Source: Permianibacter aggregans
Lineage (GTDB): Bacteria; Pseudomonadota; Gammaproteobacteria; Enterobacterales; Permianibacteraceae
Assembly (NCBI RefSeq): GCF_009756665.1
Contig: NZ_CP037953.1
Coordinates: 124,001 to 188,000 of the forward strand
DNA: 64,000 nucleotides
Reading direction: 5' to 3'
Each line of letters opens with the position of its first letter. Within the stretch, counting starts at the first letter, position 1. The notes beneath the pieces were generated by a model, which was not told where the DNA came from, did no database searches, and saw only the letters and a program-made list of their open reading frames with translations. Both the position numbers and the translations under genes were made by a program. This document shows positions 27,786-37,342 of the stretch, piece by piece.

Positions 27786-29870
27786 TCAACCTACAGTGGC
27801 AACAATTTTCACTTGTTTATTATCAGGAATTTCCTGATAACTGAGTACATGCATACCGGGGCTGACAAAGCGCGCGAAACGCGCCAATGTCGCGCGCAAA
27901 CCCGGCGCTGTCAGCAGCACGGCAGGCTGACCATTCATTTCCTGACGTTGACCGGCATCCTGCAACGAGCGCTGCAAACGCTCAGCCAATCCCGGCTCGA
28001 TGCTGCCGTCATCACCGGCTGTTTGCAGCGATTTTTGCAGCAGTTGTTCCAGCGATGGTGCCAGCGTAATGACCGGCAATTCAGCCGTCGGTCCGTTGAT
28101 GTTCTGCACAATCAAGCGCGACAGCGACACGCGGCAACCGGCGGTCAACGCGTTTGGTTCCTGTGTGCGGGTGCTTTGTTCAATCAGGGTTTCGGCAATG
28201 GTGCGCATATCGCGAATCGGCACGTTTTCACGCAGCAGGTTTTGCAACACTTTGACGACGGTGGACAGCGGCAGCGCTGCGGGCGTCAACTGCTCAACGA
28301 GTTTCGGTGCCGATTTACCGAGCTGTTTCAGTAGTTGTTCGACTTCTTCATGGCCAAGCAATTCAGCGGCATGGGTTTGCAACACCTGCGACAAATGCGT
28401 GGCAACGACTGTTGAGGCATCGACAACCGTGTAGCCAAGCGCCTGTGCATGTTCACGCTGGCTGGGATCAATCCATACCGCTGGTAAACCAAAAGCCGGA
28501 TCGGTTGTCGCTTGCCCTGTCAATTCGCCAAACACCTGGCCGGGATTAATCGCCATTTCGCGTTCGACGTGTATATCGGCCTCGCCAGCGGTAACGCCCA
28601 TCAAGGTAATCCGATAGGCATTCGGCGCCAGATCCAGGTTGTCACGAATATGAACCGATGGGATCAGGAAACCCAAATCCTGCGATAGTTTTTTGCGCAC
28701 GCCTTTGATGCGCGCCATCAGCTTACCGTCTTGCGCTTTGTCGACCAGCGGGATCAGGCGATAGCCGACTTCCAAACCGACGGGATCGACTTGCGCGACA
28801 TCATCCCAACCGAGTTCGCGAATTTCCGGCTCACGTGGTTTTTCTGCCTGCACCGCCTTTTGTTCTGCCACTTGTTGCGCTTGCGCCAGACGACGACGGC
28901 GAATCACTTCGGCGCCACCGAGGCACAGCGCACCCAAGGTCAGAAACGCGAAATGCGGCATGCCGGGCACCAGACCCATGACGGTGATGACACCGCCGGC
29001 AATTTGCAGCGCTTTCGGCTCATGGAACATCTGGCGAATCAGCGAGCCAGCCATGTCCTGCGTGGCGTTCTGACGAGTGACCATAATCGCAGCGGCGGTT
29101 GACAGCAGCAGTGCCGGGATCTGGGCCACCAGACCATCACCAATAGTCAACAGCGCATAAAACTGCGCCGCTTGCGAAAAGCTCAAGTCATGTTGAAAAA
29201 CACCGATGGCCATGCCACCAAGCAGGTTGATAAACAGAATCAAAATACCGGCAACGGCATCACCGCGAACGAATTTCGAGGCACCGTCCATCGCACCATA
29301 AAAATCTGCTTCCTGCGCAACTTCGGCGCGCCGCGTGCGGGCTTCATCCTGATTGATCAATCCGGCGTTCAAATCGGCGTCGATGGCCATTTGTTTGCCG
29401 GGCAAGGCATCCAAGGTGAAACGTGCCGACACTTCGGAAATACGACCGGCACCTTTGGTCACGACGACGAAGTTGATGATGATGAAAATGCCAAAGACAA
29501 CAATACCAACGGCGTAATTGCCACCGACCAACACCGAGCCGAAGGCTTCAATCACGGCACCTGCGGCACCCGGACCATTGTGGCCTTCCATCAACACCAC
29601 GCGAGTCGAGCCGACGTTCAACGCCAAGCGCAGCAACGTCGTCATCAACAGCACGGTCGGGAACGCGGCGAACTCCAGCGGTCGCAGGATATAAATCGTC
29701 ACCAGCAATACCACCAGCGACAGCGCGATATTGAAGCTGAAGAACATATCCAGCATCAGCGGTGGCAATGGCAAGGTCATCATTGCCAGCACCATCAATA
29801 CCGCCACAGGCGTGCCTAGCCCTTCCAGACGCAAACGTCCTGGTGCTCCGGCACTGGCGACTTCAGCCAT
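27786..29870 (-). CDS. flhA: Flagellar export gate protein FlhA
   Basis: 694 residues, within the normal FlhA range. About eight N-terminal membrane helices (first from VAVLMVLAMMTLPLPPLMLD) with the FHIPEP-like conserved stretch between them (GAGRISEVSARFTLDALPGK, then QMAIDADLNAGLI). A large cytoplasmic C-terminal domain from about residue 335 forms the nonameric ring that receives FliI/FliJ and late chaperones including FliS/FliT. GAGG lies six bases before the ATG. 26 bases after flhB. In some relatives flhA has its own sigma-54 promoter; I saw none in this gap. Confidence 0.97.
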   Translation of the reverse strand: MAEVASAGAPGRLRLEGLGTPVAVLMVLAMMTLPLPPLMLDMFFSFNIALSLVVLLVTIYILRPLEFAAFPTVLLMTTLLRLALNVGSTRVVLMEGHNGPGAAGAVIEAFGSVLVGGNYAVGIVVFGIFIIINFVVVTKGAGRISEVSARFTLDALPGKQMAIDADLNAGLINQDEARTRRAEVAQEADFYGAMDGASKFVRGDAVAGILILFINLLGGMAIGVFQHDLSFSQAAQFYALLTIGDGLVAQIPALLLSTAAAIMVTRQNATQDMAGSLIRQMFHEPKALQIAGGVITVMGLVPGMPHFAFLTLGALCLGGAEVIRRRRLAQAQQVAEQKAVQAEKPREPEIRELGWDDVAQVDPVGLEVGYRLIPLVDKAQDGKLMARIKGVRKKLSQDLGFLIPSVHIRDNLDLAPNAYRITLMGVTAGEADIHVEREMAINPGQVFGELTGQATTDPAFGLPAVWIDPSQREHAQALGYTVVDASTVVATHLSQVLQTHAAELLGHEEVEQLLKQLGKSAPKLVEQLTPAALPLSTVVKVLQNLLRENVPIRDMRTIAETLIEQSTRTQEPNALTAGCRVSLSRLIVQNINGPTAELPVITLAPSLEQLLQKSLQTAGDDGSIEPGLAERLQRSLQDAGQRQEMNGQPAVLLTAPGLRATLARFARFVSPGMHVLSYQEIPDNKQVKIVATVG

Positions 29871-29896
29871 GGATTACCTCAGGTTCGAAAATGGAT

Positions 29897-31018
29897 TTAA
29901 AACTTCATCTCATCGGGAATCGGAAATTCCGTCGGCAGTGGCTTGGTGGCGGCGCGTCCGTACTTGCGAATCGAGTAGACATAAGCCAGTACTTGCGCCA
30001 CCGCCAGGAACAGTCCTTCCGGGATTTCCCGATCGAGTTCAGTGGAGTGATACAAAGCCCGTGCCAACGGCGGTGCTTCGACGACATAAACCTGATGGGC
30101 CTCGGCGACACGGCGAATTTGCAGCGCGATCAGATCGGCGCCTTTGGCCACAACGCGCGGTGCACCGGGTCTTTCAGCGTCGTATTTCAACGCCACAGCG
30201 AAGTGCGTTGGGTTGGTGATGACCACATCGGCTTTCGGGATTTCTTCCATCATCCGGCGCTGCGCCAGCTCGCGCTGCAAGCGGCGTATGCGGCCTTTGA
30301 CTTCCGGCTTGCCCTCCATTTCCTTGTATTCGTCCTTGACCTCCTGCTTGCTCATCCGCAGTTCTTTGGCGTAATGCCAGATTTGATACGGCAGATCGAT
30401 GGCGACAATCAGCAACAGCGAAATCGAGATCAGCAGAAAGGTTTGCATCAGCAAAAACATGCCACCACTGATCGTGGCATGGACATCACCGCGACCAAGC
30501 GTCAAAAATTCGTCGAAAAACGTCCACAACGTCAAAGCGGCGACGCCGGCGACAATGAAAAACTTGCCAATCGCCTTCAGCAGTTCAACCAGCGCCTGAA
30601 CACCAAACATTCGCTTGAAGCCGCTGGCTGGAGACAATCGTGACCATTTCGGCATCATCGCTTCTGTGGAGAACGTCGCACCGCCAACCACAATCGGCGC
30701 GAACAAGCTGATGGCAAACAAACCAAGCATAAACGGCAACAACGCCAGCGTTGCATCAAGGCCCGCTTCGGAAAGCGTTGCCAGCATCAGCCTTGGGGTA
30801 TCAATGCCCTCCCCGGCTGAACGAATGACATCACGGGTGATGCGCTCCATTTCGCGACCGACATGGCCTCCAAACAGCATCATGAACAGTGCGCCACCAA
30901 TCATGATCGTCGCCGTCACCCACTCTTTCGAGCGGACAACCTGCCCTTTCTTGCGCGCGTCCTGTTTTCGTTTGGGTGTGGCGGCTTCGGTTTTTTCACC
31001 GGCATCATGTTCAGCCAT
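29897..31018 (-). CDS. flhB: Flagellar export switch protein FlhB
   Basis: 373 residues. Four membrane helices in the first 210 residues, then the cytoplasmic domain with the autocleavage motif NPTH (Asn269-Pro270; ITNPTHFAVALKYD). Cleavage and interaction with FliK (encoded nearby) switch export from rod/hook to filament substrates. N-terminal KTEAATPKRKQDARKKGQV is typical. Begins one base after fliR, so coupled. The C-terminal tail ends PIPDEMKF, normal length. Confidence 0.97.
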   Translation of the reverse strand: MAEHDAGEKTEAATPKRKQDARKKGQVVRSKEWVTATIMIGGALFMMLFGGHVGREMERITRDVIRSAGEGIDTPRLMLATLSEAGLDATLALLPFMLGLFAISLFAPIVVGGATFSTEAMMPKWSRLSPASGFKRMFGVQALVELLKAIGKFFIVAGVAALTLWTFFDEFLTLGRGDVHATISGGMFLLMQTFLLISISLLLIVAIDLPYQIWHYAKELRMSKQEVKDEYKEMEGKPEVKGRIRRLQRELAQRRMMEEIPKADVVITNPTHFAVALKYDAERPGAPRVVAKGADLIALQIRRVAEAHQVYVVEAPPLARALYHSTELDREIPEGLFLAVAQVLAYVYSIRKYGRAATKPLPTEFPIPDEMKF

Positions 31019-31019
31019 G

Positions 31020-31799
31020 TCAGCACCTCAGGCCAACAAGCTGACAACTGACTTCACGCATCCGGGAGAATTCCCGGTCGAAATGCATCGTGAAATCTGA
31101 CGCCACAATCCAAAGCAGAATGAATCCGGATACCATCGTCGCCGGAAAACCAATAACAAATAAATTCAGTTGCGGTGTGGCGCGGGTCAAAATGCCGAAC
31201 GCCAGATTCAGCATCAACAAGGCCAGCACCGCAGCCAGCGCGACAATCAAACCACCGGCAAACATCCAGCGGCCGAGATCGGCGAGCAGGAACCAATCAA
31301 TTTTGCCGATCGAATCCAACCCGACCGGAATCGAATGAAAGCTCATGACGGCGATCTCGATCATCAATAAATGACCATCGAAGATCACGAACAACAAGGT
31401 TGCGCAGATCAAAAACGCCTGACCGACCAGCGGCACGGAAGCGCCATTGACCGGATCGACCAAGGAACCGAACCCCAAACCGGTTTGCAGCGAAACGAGC
31501 TGCCCGGCAACAACAAACACTTCAAGAAAAATGCGGGTGATAAACCCCAGCGCAATGCCAATCAATAATTCCTGGCCGACGATGACCAGGCTGGCCAAGG
31601 AAAACAGCGAAATATCCGGCATGGGGGGAATCGAAGGTGCCACCGTTACCGTGACCAGCACAGCAAGAATCAAACGAATGCGCGCCGAAACACTGCGGGT
31701 GCCGGTAATCGACATCGTCATCAGCAAACCACCAAGCCGGCAGAATGGCCACAGAAAAGCGGCCAGCCAAGCATCGATTTGGCTGAAGGTGATGTCCAT
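31020..31799 (-). CDS. fliR: Flagellar export protein FliR
   Basis: 259 residues, six predicted membrane segments. Family stretches: LAAFLWPFCRLGGLLMTMSI, then a VGQELLIGIALGFITRIFLE loop (conserved) and QTGLGFGSLVDPVNGASVPL. Part of the FliP5-FliQ4-FliR1 core of the flagellar type III export gate in the inner membrane. Six bases after fliQ and one base before flhB, in the normal order. Confidence 0.95.
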   Translation of the reverse strand: MDITFSQIDAWLAAFLWPFCRLGGLLMTMSITGTRSVSARIRLILAVLVTVTVAPSIPPMPDISLFSLASLVIVGQELLIGIALGFITRIFLEVFVVAGQLVSLQTGLGFGSLVDPVNGASVPLVGQAFLICATLLFVIFDGHLLMIEIAVMSFHSIPVGLDSIGKIDWFLLADLGRWMFAGGLIVALAAVLALLMLNLAFGILTRATPQLNLFVIGFPATMVSGFILLWIVASDFTMHFDREFSRMREVSCQLVGLRC

Positions 31800-31805
31800 C
31801 GTCGT

Positions 31806-32078
31806 TCAGGTACCGATAACGGAAGGAATGCTCAGGATCAGCGCTTCGGTATAAGAGATCAGCTGATCAACGAACCAATGACCAAGCAAGGCCAGCGCCA
31901 GCAATGTGGTCACCAAACGCGGCAGGAAACTCAAGGTTTGTTCGTTGATGCTGGTCGCCGCTTGAAACACTGCCACCAGTAAACCGACAATTAGGCCCGG
32001 CACAATAATCGCCGACACCAACACGACGGTCATCCACAACGCGCTGCGCAATAATTCAACGGCAAATTCCGGGCTCAT
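31806..32078 (-). CDS. fliQ: Flagellar export protein FliQ
   Basis: 90 residues with two membrane helices (ALWMTVVLVSAIIVPGLIVG, then LLVAVFQAATSINEQTLSFL and a second helix LVTTLLALALLGHWFVDQLI). The conserved AxTSIxEQTL loop is intact. ATG 32078 overlaps the fliP stop (TGATG) with AGGG upstream in fliP; a GTG one codon earlier is also in frame. Four copies join FliP/FliR in the export gate. Confidence 0.95.
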   Translation of the reverse strand: MSPEFAVELLRSALWMTVVLVSAIIVPGLIVGLLVAVFQAATSINEQTLSFLPRLVTTLLALALLGHWFVDQLISYTEALILSIPSVIGT

Positions 32079-32842
32079 CACACCACCCTGAAACTATTGG
32101 CCAGCGTACCGATGATCAGCGTCCAGCCATCAACCAGCACGAACAGCATCAGCTTGAATGGCAGCGAGATCACCAGTGGCGACAACATCATCATACCCAT
32201 CGCCATCAGCACACTGGCGACGACCAGATCGATAATCAGAAACGGAATGAACAACATAAAACCGATTTGAAACGCCGTTTTCAATTCGCTGGTGACAAAC
32301 GCCGGCACGACCACCCAGAAAGGCGCTTCCTCGGCGCTGGCAATCTCGGTTTTCGACAGGCGCAAAAATAAATCCAGATCGGTACGCCGAGTTTGCGCCA
32401 GCATGAATGAGTGGAATGGCGCTTTGGCACGATCGAAGGCTTCGGTTGCCGAGATCTGGTTATCCATGTACGGCGTCAGCGCCTGCTCATTGGCGCGTTG
32501 AAACACCGGCGCCATGATGAAAAACGTCAGGAACAGCGTCAGTCCGATCAGAATCTGGTTCGACGGTGTTTGCTGCATGCCGAGTGCCTGACGCAGAATC
32601 GCAAACACGACAGCGATGCGGGTGAACGAGGTCATCATGATGATCAGCGCCGGCAGGAAACTCAGCGCCGTCATCAGCATGACAATTTGTAGTGTCACCG
32701 AGTACTGCTGACCACCTTCAGCGGTGTCCGTTACCGTCAGGGCCGGAATGAACTCGGTGGCACCACCGCCGGCTGGCGGCGCTTCGGCGGCCATCACGCC
32801 TGTGCCCAGCAATAGCACCAAGACGAACAACAAACGGCTCAT
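32078..32842 (-). CDS. fliP: Flagellar export protein FliP
   Basis: 254 residues. Cleavable N-terminal signal ([20 protein letters not shown]), then the FliP core: [40 protein letters not shown] and the second pair of helices ([40 protein letters not shown]). The pentameric core of the export gate. It overlaps fliO at its start (ATGA) and fliQ at its end, so all three are translationally coupled. Confidence 0.96.
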   Translation of the reverse strand: MSRLLFVLVLLLGTGVMAAEAPPAGGGATEFIPALTVTDTAEGGQQYSVTLQIVMLMTALSFLPALIIMMTSFTRIAVVFAILRQALGMQQTPSNQILIGLTLFLTFFIMAPVFQRANEQALTPYMDNQISATEAFDRAKAPFHSFMLAQTRRTDLDLFLRLSKTEIASAEEAPFWVVVPAFVTSELKTAFQIGFMLFIPFLIIDLVVASVLMAMGMMMLSPLVISLPFKLMLFVLVDGWTLIIGTLANSFRVV

Positions 32843-33231
32843 GGTTTTTCGCCTTTCAGCATTTTTTTGAACACTTGTGAGAAGTCCTGCTGACCCTGTT
32901 GTTCGCCATTTGGATCAATGACCGGCTCAGCAAATGATTGCAGATGAGTGATCTGATTTGGCGTCACACCAATCAGTAATTGCTGCTTGCCCACCTGTAT
33001 CAGCATCACTCGTTCACGAGTGCCGACCGACATCGCCGACAACACTTTCATTTGTTTGTGATGACCAATCAAGCCGGTGCCGCGGCGCCAGAACCAAGCC
33101 AGCGCAAATACCACGGCCAACACCACCAGCAGGCTAAGCAGCAGGCGGGTAACCGATGGACCTTCGGCGATGGCGCTGCCAACCGGTGTCGCCGCCGGAC
33201 TCGCGATCAATGTCAGCAACAAATTGTTCAT
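32839..33231 (-). CDS. fliO: Flagellar biosynthesis protein FliO
   Basis: 130 residues. A single membrane helix ([20 protein letters not shown]) after a short N-terminal segment, then a small cytoplasmic domain with the conserved pattern [39 protein letters not shown]. FliO stabilises FliP assembly. The gene order fliN-fliO-fliP is canonical; it starts 9 bases after fliN. Confidence 0.9.
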   Translation of the reverse strand: MNNLLLTLIASPAATPVGSAIAEGPSVTRLLLSLLVVLAVVFALAWFWRRGTGLIGHHKQMKVLSAMSVGTRERVMLIQVGKQQLLIGVTPNQITHLQSFAEPVIDPNGEQQGQQDFSQVFKKMLKGEKP

Positions 33232-33240
33232 GGCGATGAC

Positions 33241-33618
33241 TTAGCGCAACTTCTTGATGCGTTCATGCGGCGACATGACATCAGTCAATCTGATGCCGAA
33301 TTTTTCGTTGACGACAACCACTTCGCCGTGCGCGATCAAGGTGCCGTTGACCAGCACATCAAGCGGTTCGCCAGCGAGCCTATCGAGCTCAACGACCGAG
33401 CCCTGATTCAATTGCAAAAGATTGCGAATCGGGATCTGAGTGCGGCCAACCTCCATCGACAGCGTCACCGGAATATCGAGAATTACGTCAAGCTTTTCGG
33501 TACCTGCCCCTTTGGTCGACTCATCATGCAGCTCTTCCAAAGGCGCCGCTTCGGCTTTCTGCTGCTCGGCAATCGCGGCTGCCCACTCGTCTGCCATGTC
33601 GTCTTGATCTTTGGCCAT
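33241..33618 (-). CDS. fliN: Flagellar motor switch protein FliN
   Basis: 125 residues. The C-terminal SpoA domain is clear: LDVILDIPVTLSMEVGRTQI, PIRNLLQLNQGSVVELDRLA and GEPLDVLVNGTLIAHGEVVV, then VNEKFGIRLTDVMSPHERIK. The first 45 residues are an acidic, Ala-rich extension (AEEWAAAIAEQQKAEAAPLE-like) common in gammaproteobacteria. Forms the C-ring with FliM and FliG and anchors FliH. Two bases after fliM. Confidence 0.95.
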   Translation of the reverse strand: MAKDQDDMADEWAAAIAEQQKAEAAPLEELHDESTKGAGTEKLDVILDIPVTLSMEVGRTQIPIRNLLQLNQGSVVELDRLAGEPLDVLVNGTLIAHGEVVVVNEKFGIRLTDVMSPHERIKKLR

Positions 33619-33620
33619 AA

Positions 33621-34625
33621 TCAGAACCCCACCTTCAGGCTATTCAAAATATGATCGCGACTGATTTCGGAATGAATCTTGATCGCGTAATTACTGTGAG
33701 AGGTACCGAACTGAGCGCGGAAACTTGGCAGACCGCCAGCGGTGACCAACGCATGTTCGAATAATTCAATCGGAATCACCTGACCGGCTTTCCACTCCAT
33801 GATGTCGCGCAGTTTCACTTCGGTTTCCGCCAGCTTGACTTCCATTTCCACCGGTGCCGACATCACCTCTTCGCGCAGTGCCACCGTCCAGCGTTCATCG
33901 ACGGAATCACGGTCAGATTGCACACCAGCGTCCAGCTTGTCGCGAATCGGCTCCAACATTGAGTACGGCATGGTCACGTGCAAATTGCCACCGCCGCCTT
34001 CCAGTTCAATATGGAAGCTGCAAACCACGACCACTTCCGAAGGGCTGACAATCGTGGCCATCGCCGGATTGACTTCCGAGTCGAGATACTCGAAGTCCAC
34101 TTTCATCACCGGGCTCCAGGCTTCACGTAAATCGATAAATGCCTGATCGAGCAGAATGGAAATAATCCGGCGCTCCGTTGGCGTGAACTCGCGACCTTCG
34201 ATCTTGGCGTGAAACCGCCCCATGCCACCAAAAAAATTATCGACCAAGCTAAATACCAAGCGTGCCTCCATTGTGAAAAGCGCTGTACCACGCAATGGCT
34301 TGATACGCACCATGTTCAGACTGGTCGGCACGAACAGCGAATGCACGTATTCGCTGAACTTGATCATCTGCACACCATTAATTGACACTTCGCAGGCTTG
34401 GCGCATCAGGTTGAACAAGCTGATGCGCATATGCCGCGCAAAGCGCTCATTGATCATTTCCAGCGTCGGCATCCGGCCGCGAACAATGCGATCCTGCGAG
34501 GCAAAGTCAAACGAGCGCGCCTCGCCTTCGGCAAATTCCTCGCCTTCGGTTTCGATATCGCCGTCATCAACGCCGTGTAACAGCGCGTCAATTTCGTCCT
34601 GGCTTAATAAATCGGTCGTGGCCAT
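33621..34625 (-). CDS. fliM: Flagellar motor switch protein FliM
   Basis: 334 residues. The N-terminal CheY-binding peptide is LLSQDEIDALLHGVDD (about 6-21), then a linker, the FliM middle domain (RIVRGRMPTLEMINERFARH onward, with the GGxG-type FFGGMGR) and the C-terminal SpoA domain (VKLRDIMEWKAGQVIPIEL). Binds phospho-CheY to reverse the motor. Its N-terminal peptide closely resembles four repeats in the CheA linker. One base before fliL, two bases before fliN. Confidence 0.96.
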   Translation of the reverse strand: MATTDLLSQDEIDALLHGVDDGDIETEGEEFAEGEARSFDFASQDRIVRGRMPTLEMINERFARHMRISLFNLMRQACEVSINGVQMIKFSEYVHSLFVPTSLNMVRIKPLRGTALFTMEARLVFSLVDNFFGGMGRFHAKIEGREFTPTERRIISILLDQAFIDLREAWSPVMKVDFEYLDSEVNPAMATIVSPSEVVVVCSFHIELEGGGGNLHVTMPYSMLEPIRDKLDAGVQSDRDSVDERWTVALREEVMSAPVEMEVKLAETEVKLRDIMEWKAGQVIPIELFEHALVTAGGLPSFRAQFGTSHSNYAIKIHSEISRDHILNSLKVGF

Positions 34626-34626
34626 G

Positions 34627-35124
34627 TCACTGCATCACAAATGAGGTGAATAACACGCGGTCAATAATCTTTGCCTGTTCCTCAGCTTCCATTGCTGTCT
34701 GCAATTCTTCCAGCAGCTGTTGCTTGAACGCTTGCTGGCCTTCAGTCGTCATCAGCTGGTCAGCATCCTGCATCGCGGTGAACACCAGGATTTCGTTTTG
34801 CAGCAACGGCAAATGCTTTTTCACTTTCTCAGCCAGTTCCGGATTGGCGACCGAGAAGCTGATCGTCATTTTGACGGTACGTGGTTTGGTGGTGCCCGGC
34901 ACATTGACCAGAATCGGTTTCGGAATATCGACATAGGTGGTGTTGATGACAATCGGCTCTTGCTCGGTCGCCTCTTCTTCACCTTCCGCTTTTTCACCGC
35001 CCATCAATAAAAATCCGACAACACCACCAATCAGCAACACGGCGACCACGCCAATGATGATGAACAGCTTTTTGTTGCTGGGTTTACCGACCTCTCCAAG
35101 CTCCAAATCTTGAGCTTCAGCCAT
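34627..35124 (-). CDS. fliL: Flagellar basal body-associated protein FliL
   Basis: 165 residues. One membrane helix (LFIIIGVVAVLLIGGVVGFL, about 20-40), an acidic linker (GEKAEGEEEATEQE) and a periplasmic domain with the FliL pattern (RTVKMTISFSVANPELAEKV, LPLLQNEILVFTAM, DRVLFTSFVMQ). FliL rings support the stator around the motor. First gene of the fliL-M-N-O-P-Q-R-flhB-flhA run, preceded by a sigma-54-like site at 35159-35174. Confidence 0.94.
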   Translation of the reverse strand: MAEAQDLELGEVGKPSNKKLFIIIGVVAVLLIGGVVGFLLMGGEKAEGEEEATEQEPIVINTTYVDIPKPILVNVPGTTKPRTVKMTISFSVANPELAEKVKKHLPLLQNEILVFTAMQDADQLMTTEGQQAFKQQLLEELQTAMEAEEQAKIIDRVLFTSFVMQ

Positions 35125-35158
35125 ATCGTCTTCTCTCCGGTACCATTGAACGTGTTTA

Positions 35159-35174
35159 TGCAGCTTTCGGGCCA
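35159..35174 (-). promoter_or_regulatory. Candidate sigma-54 (-24/-12) promoter before fliL
   Basis: On the minus strand: TGGCCCGAAAGCTGCA. The invariant GG and GC are 10 bases apart; two positions differ from TGGCACG-N4-TTGCA. The start of transcription would be about 35148, some 24 bases before fliL. Confidence 0.55.
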
Positions 35175-35308
35175 GGCCAAAAACTCACCAAAAACCATAG
35201 ATATTTCAGTCACTTGAAATATAGAACAGAAAACAAAAAGCGAAAGCGCCGATTTATTGACGATAGTTCGGCGCGAAGTCGGAACGGTTGTTGAGGTTTT
35301 GACGCGGT

Positions 35309-35926
35309 TCAGGCGCTGGCGTGCAGTTGCTGCCTTGAGCGTTGCACGACACCGAACCCGGAGCGCAGCAACAGTATCGCCAAGCCGACGGCGATGAGGG
35401 TATCTGGCCAGCGTTCGCCGCTTAACCACACCAGCACGGCCGCCAACAGCACTGATAGATTGGCCGCGATGTCATTGCGGGCACATTCCCAGACCGAGCT
35501 CATGTTGATGTCGTCTTCGCGATGGCGCCAGAGCAGCCAGACGCAAATCGAGTTGGCCAACAGTGCCAGTGCGCTGAACACGCCCATCAACTCGAATACG
35601 GGCACCGATGTCAGCATCAGCGAACGAATGATTTGAACGATGACCAGCACCGCCGCCAGCAAAATCAGCACGCCTTTCAGCAAGGCGACTCTGGCCTTGG
35701 TCTGTTGACTGCGTTGAATGGCGTAAAGACTGATGGCGTAGGTAAAGGCATCGCCGAAGTTGTCAAAGCTGTCGGCGAACAAGGACGTGGACTGAGAAAG
35801 CAAGGCGACAAAGAGCATGATCGCGAACATCAGCGCGTTGATCCAGAACACCGCCAACAAGGTGCGTCGCTGGCGCTGACGCAAGGCGTTCAAACCGCAA
35901 CCATCGTTGTCGCAACAATCAGCCAT
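35309..35926 (-). CDS. Small cation diffusion facilitator-like transporter inside the flagellar cluster
   Basis: 205 residues, about six membrane helices. Resembles the CDF (cation efflux) membrane domain: helix 2 carries DSFDNFGDAFTYAISLYA, with Asp residues at the metal-site spacing, and helix 5 carries CARNDIAANLSVLLAAVL, where N and D replace the usual H-x3-D ligands. The N-terminus is Cys-rich (ADCCDNDGCG), a possible metal-binding patch. The C-terminal cytoplasmic dimerisation domain of larger CDFs is absent. Substrate unknown. It lies between fliK and fliL, where no transporter is expected, 184 bases before fliL and 80 after fliK. Whether it serves the flagellum is unknown. Confidence 0.8.
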   Translation of the reverse strand: MADCCDNDGCGLNALRQRQRRTLLAVFWINALMFAIMLFVALLSQSTSLFADSFDNFGDAFTYAISLYAIQRSQQTKARVALLKGVLILLAAVLVIVQIIRSLMLTSVPVFELMGVFSALALLANSICVWLLWRHREDDINMSSVWECARNDIAANLSVLLAAVLVWLSGERWPDTLIAVGLAILLLRSGFGVVQRSRQQLHASA

Positions 35927-36006
35927 TCGTGCGTTCGCAGTACAGGTGAACCATCAACCACATTGTGGCAGAAACGTCGGCCAGACGTTTTGCAGTTGCT
36001 CAGCGA

Positions 36007-37263
36007 TCAAGCATAGGCATCGAACAGACGATCAGCGAGTGTGCCGGTGGTCCGCCCGGCATCAGCCATCTGATTTTCGCCGTTGGCAGCGTTACCGGCT
36101 TTCGCCATGCCGCCATCGGTTTTTTCCTGCTGGCTTTGTTGGTCGCGATGCTCAACGGTGACATCGGCCAATTGCAGCTGGCTGGCATCGAACATTTCCC
36201 GCAGGCGGTTGATGGCATTTTCGACCTGTTCGCGGGTCAGCGCCTGCTGAACAATGAAATGCACCTTGATTTCGCCTTCGCTCTGGCTGACCTTGATTTC
36301 CATCGGCCCCATATCGGGCGGATCGAGACGGATTTCCGCCGAGTCGATTTTTCGCTGTGACATCGACAGGGTTTGCTGGCCAAGCAATTCGGCAAACTGC
36401 GGACTGAACAATGGCAGGAACGGTTTGCCAATGGCGCTAGCGTCCGCGGATGGTGTCGACGTGCTGGAAGATGCGGTAGTCGATGTGGCGCTGATCACCG
36501 AAACCGGTTCGGTTTCGCGCTGACCGGTCCGCCAACGGATATTGACCGCCGAGCCCGGCGTCACGGCCATTTGCGAGGACTGCTGTTTGCCTTCGTTGAT
36601 CAGTTGTTCAATGGCAAATGTGCCGTTCGCCAGAACGTCGTTTTTGTTGCCAATCTTGGCAACGTTAGCATAGCTGTTGTCGCTGTTACTCTGGCTTTGC
36701 TCGGCAGCGTCAGTTGGTGCCAGCGGTGCGGCCTTGGCCGTAAACTGAAAAGGGTTGAATTTATTATCCAGGGTCGTGGTGGCGTTGGCATCGAGTTCGT
36801 TTGCGAACATCGATGGCTGGCTGTCGACTGCCTGTTTGGAGACGGAAGGGTCAACGGTCGAACTCACGCCTGCCGGCAATTCTTTGCCGCCGGTCTGCTC
36901 GCTTGTTGCCGCCATCGATACGTTAGCTTTGACTTCCATCTCAAACGGCAAGCGCACCTGCCAAAGTGGCATCGGTTCTGCTTCGTCAATGGTTTCGGGC
37001 ATCGGCTCGATTGCGGCCTCGCCATCTGCTACCAGCGGCTGTGACGCGGCAAGTTTTTCCAGCTCTGCCGCCGGTATTTCGAGGATTTCACTCGCCGGCG
37101 AAGGCAGCTTCAGCGACTTTTCCGGGCTCGCGATCGGCATTTGCTGCTGCGATAACAGCATCGCGAAATCGATGCCTGCTGGCATGCCTTGCGCATCGGG
37201 CATGGCCAAGCCGTCGGCCGGCAACTGGGCCGTATCCAACATCAAAAGCAGAGCGGTATTCAT
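36007..37263 (-). CDS. fliK: Flagellar hook-length control protein FliK
   Basis: 418 residues. As usual the first 280 residues are low in recognisable sequence (many Ala, Ser, Gln and Pro). The C-terminal Flg_hook domain is conserved: EIRLDPPDMGPMEIKVSQSE, GEIKVHFIVQQALTREQVEN and AINRLREMFDASQLQLADVT, followed by a hydrophilic tail. FliK measures hook length and triggers FlhB switching. Own sigma-54-like promoter at 37302-37317, about 28 bases of leader. No strong ribosome-binding site precedes ATG 37263. Confidence 0.93.
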   Translation of the reverse strand: MNTALLLMLDTAQLPADGLAMPDAQGMPAGIDFAMLLSQQQMPIASPEKSLKLPSPASEILEIPAAELEKLAASQPLVADGEAAIEPMPETIDEAEPMPLWQVRLPFEMEVKANVSMAATSEQTGGKELPAGVSSTVDPSVSKQAVDSQPSMFANELDANATTTLDNKFNPFQFTAKAAPLAPTDAAEQSQSNSDNSYANVAKIGNKNDVLANGTFAIEQLINEGKQQSSQMAVTPGSAVNIRWRTGQRETEPVSVISATSTTASSSTSTPSADASAIGKPFLPLFSPQFAELLGQQTLSMSQRKIDSAEIRLDPPDMGPMEIKVSQSEGEIKVHFIVQQALTREQVENAINRLREMFDASQLQLADVTVEHRDQQSQQEKTDGGMAKAGNAANGENQMADAGRTTGTLADRLFDAYA

Positions 37264-37301
37264 CGCGCGTGATCCGAAAGCAATTAAGATATCGGATGCT
37301 A

Positions 37302-37317
37302 CGCAAGGAGCATGCCA
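37302..37317 (-). promoter_or_regulatory. Candidate sigma-54 (-24/-12) promoter before fliK
   Basis: On the minus strand: TGGCATGCTCCTTGCG. Fits TGGCAYR-N4-TTGC fully with correct GG/GC spacing. Lies between the hptB-like stop and fliK; transcription would start near 37291. Confidence 0.75.
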
Positions 37318-37342
37318 CGGATTTGTAAACGTGGCCTGCGGT

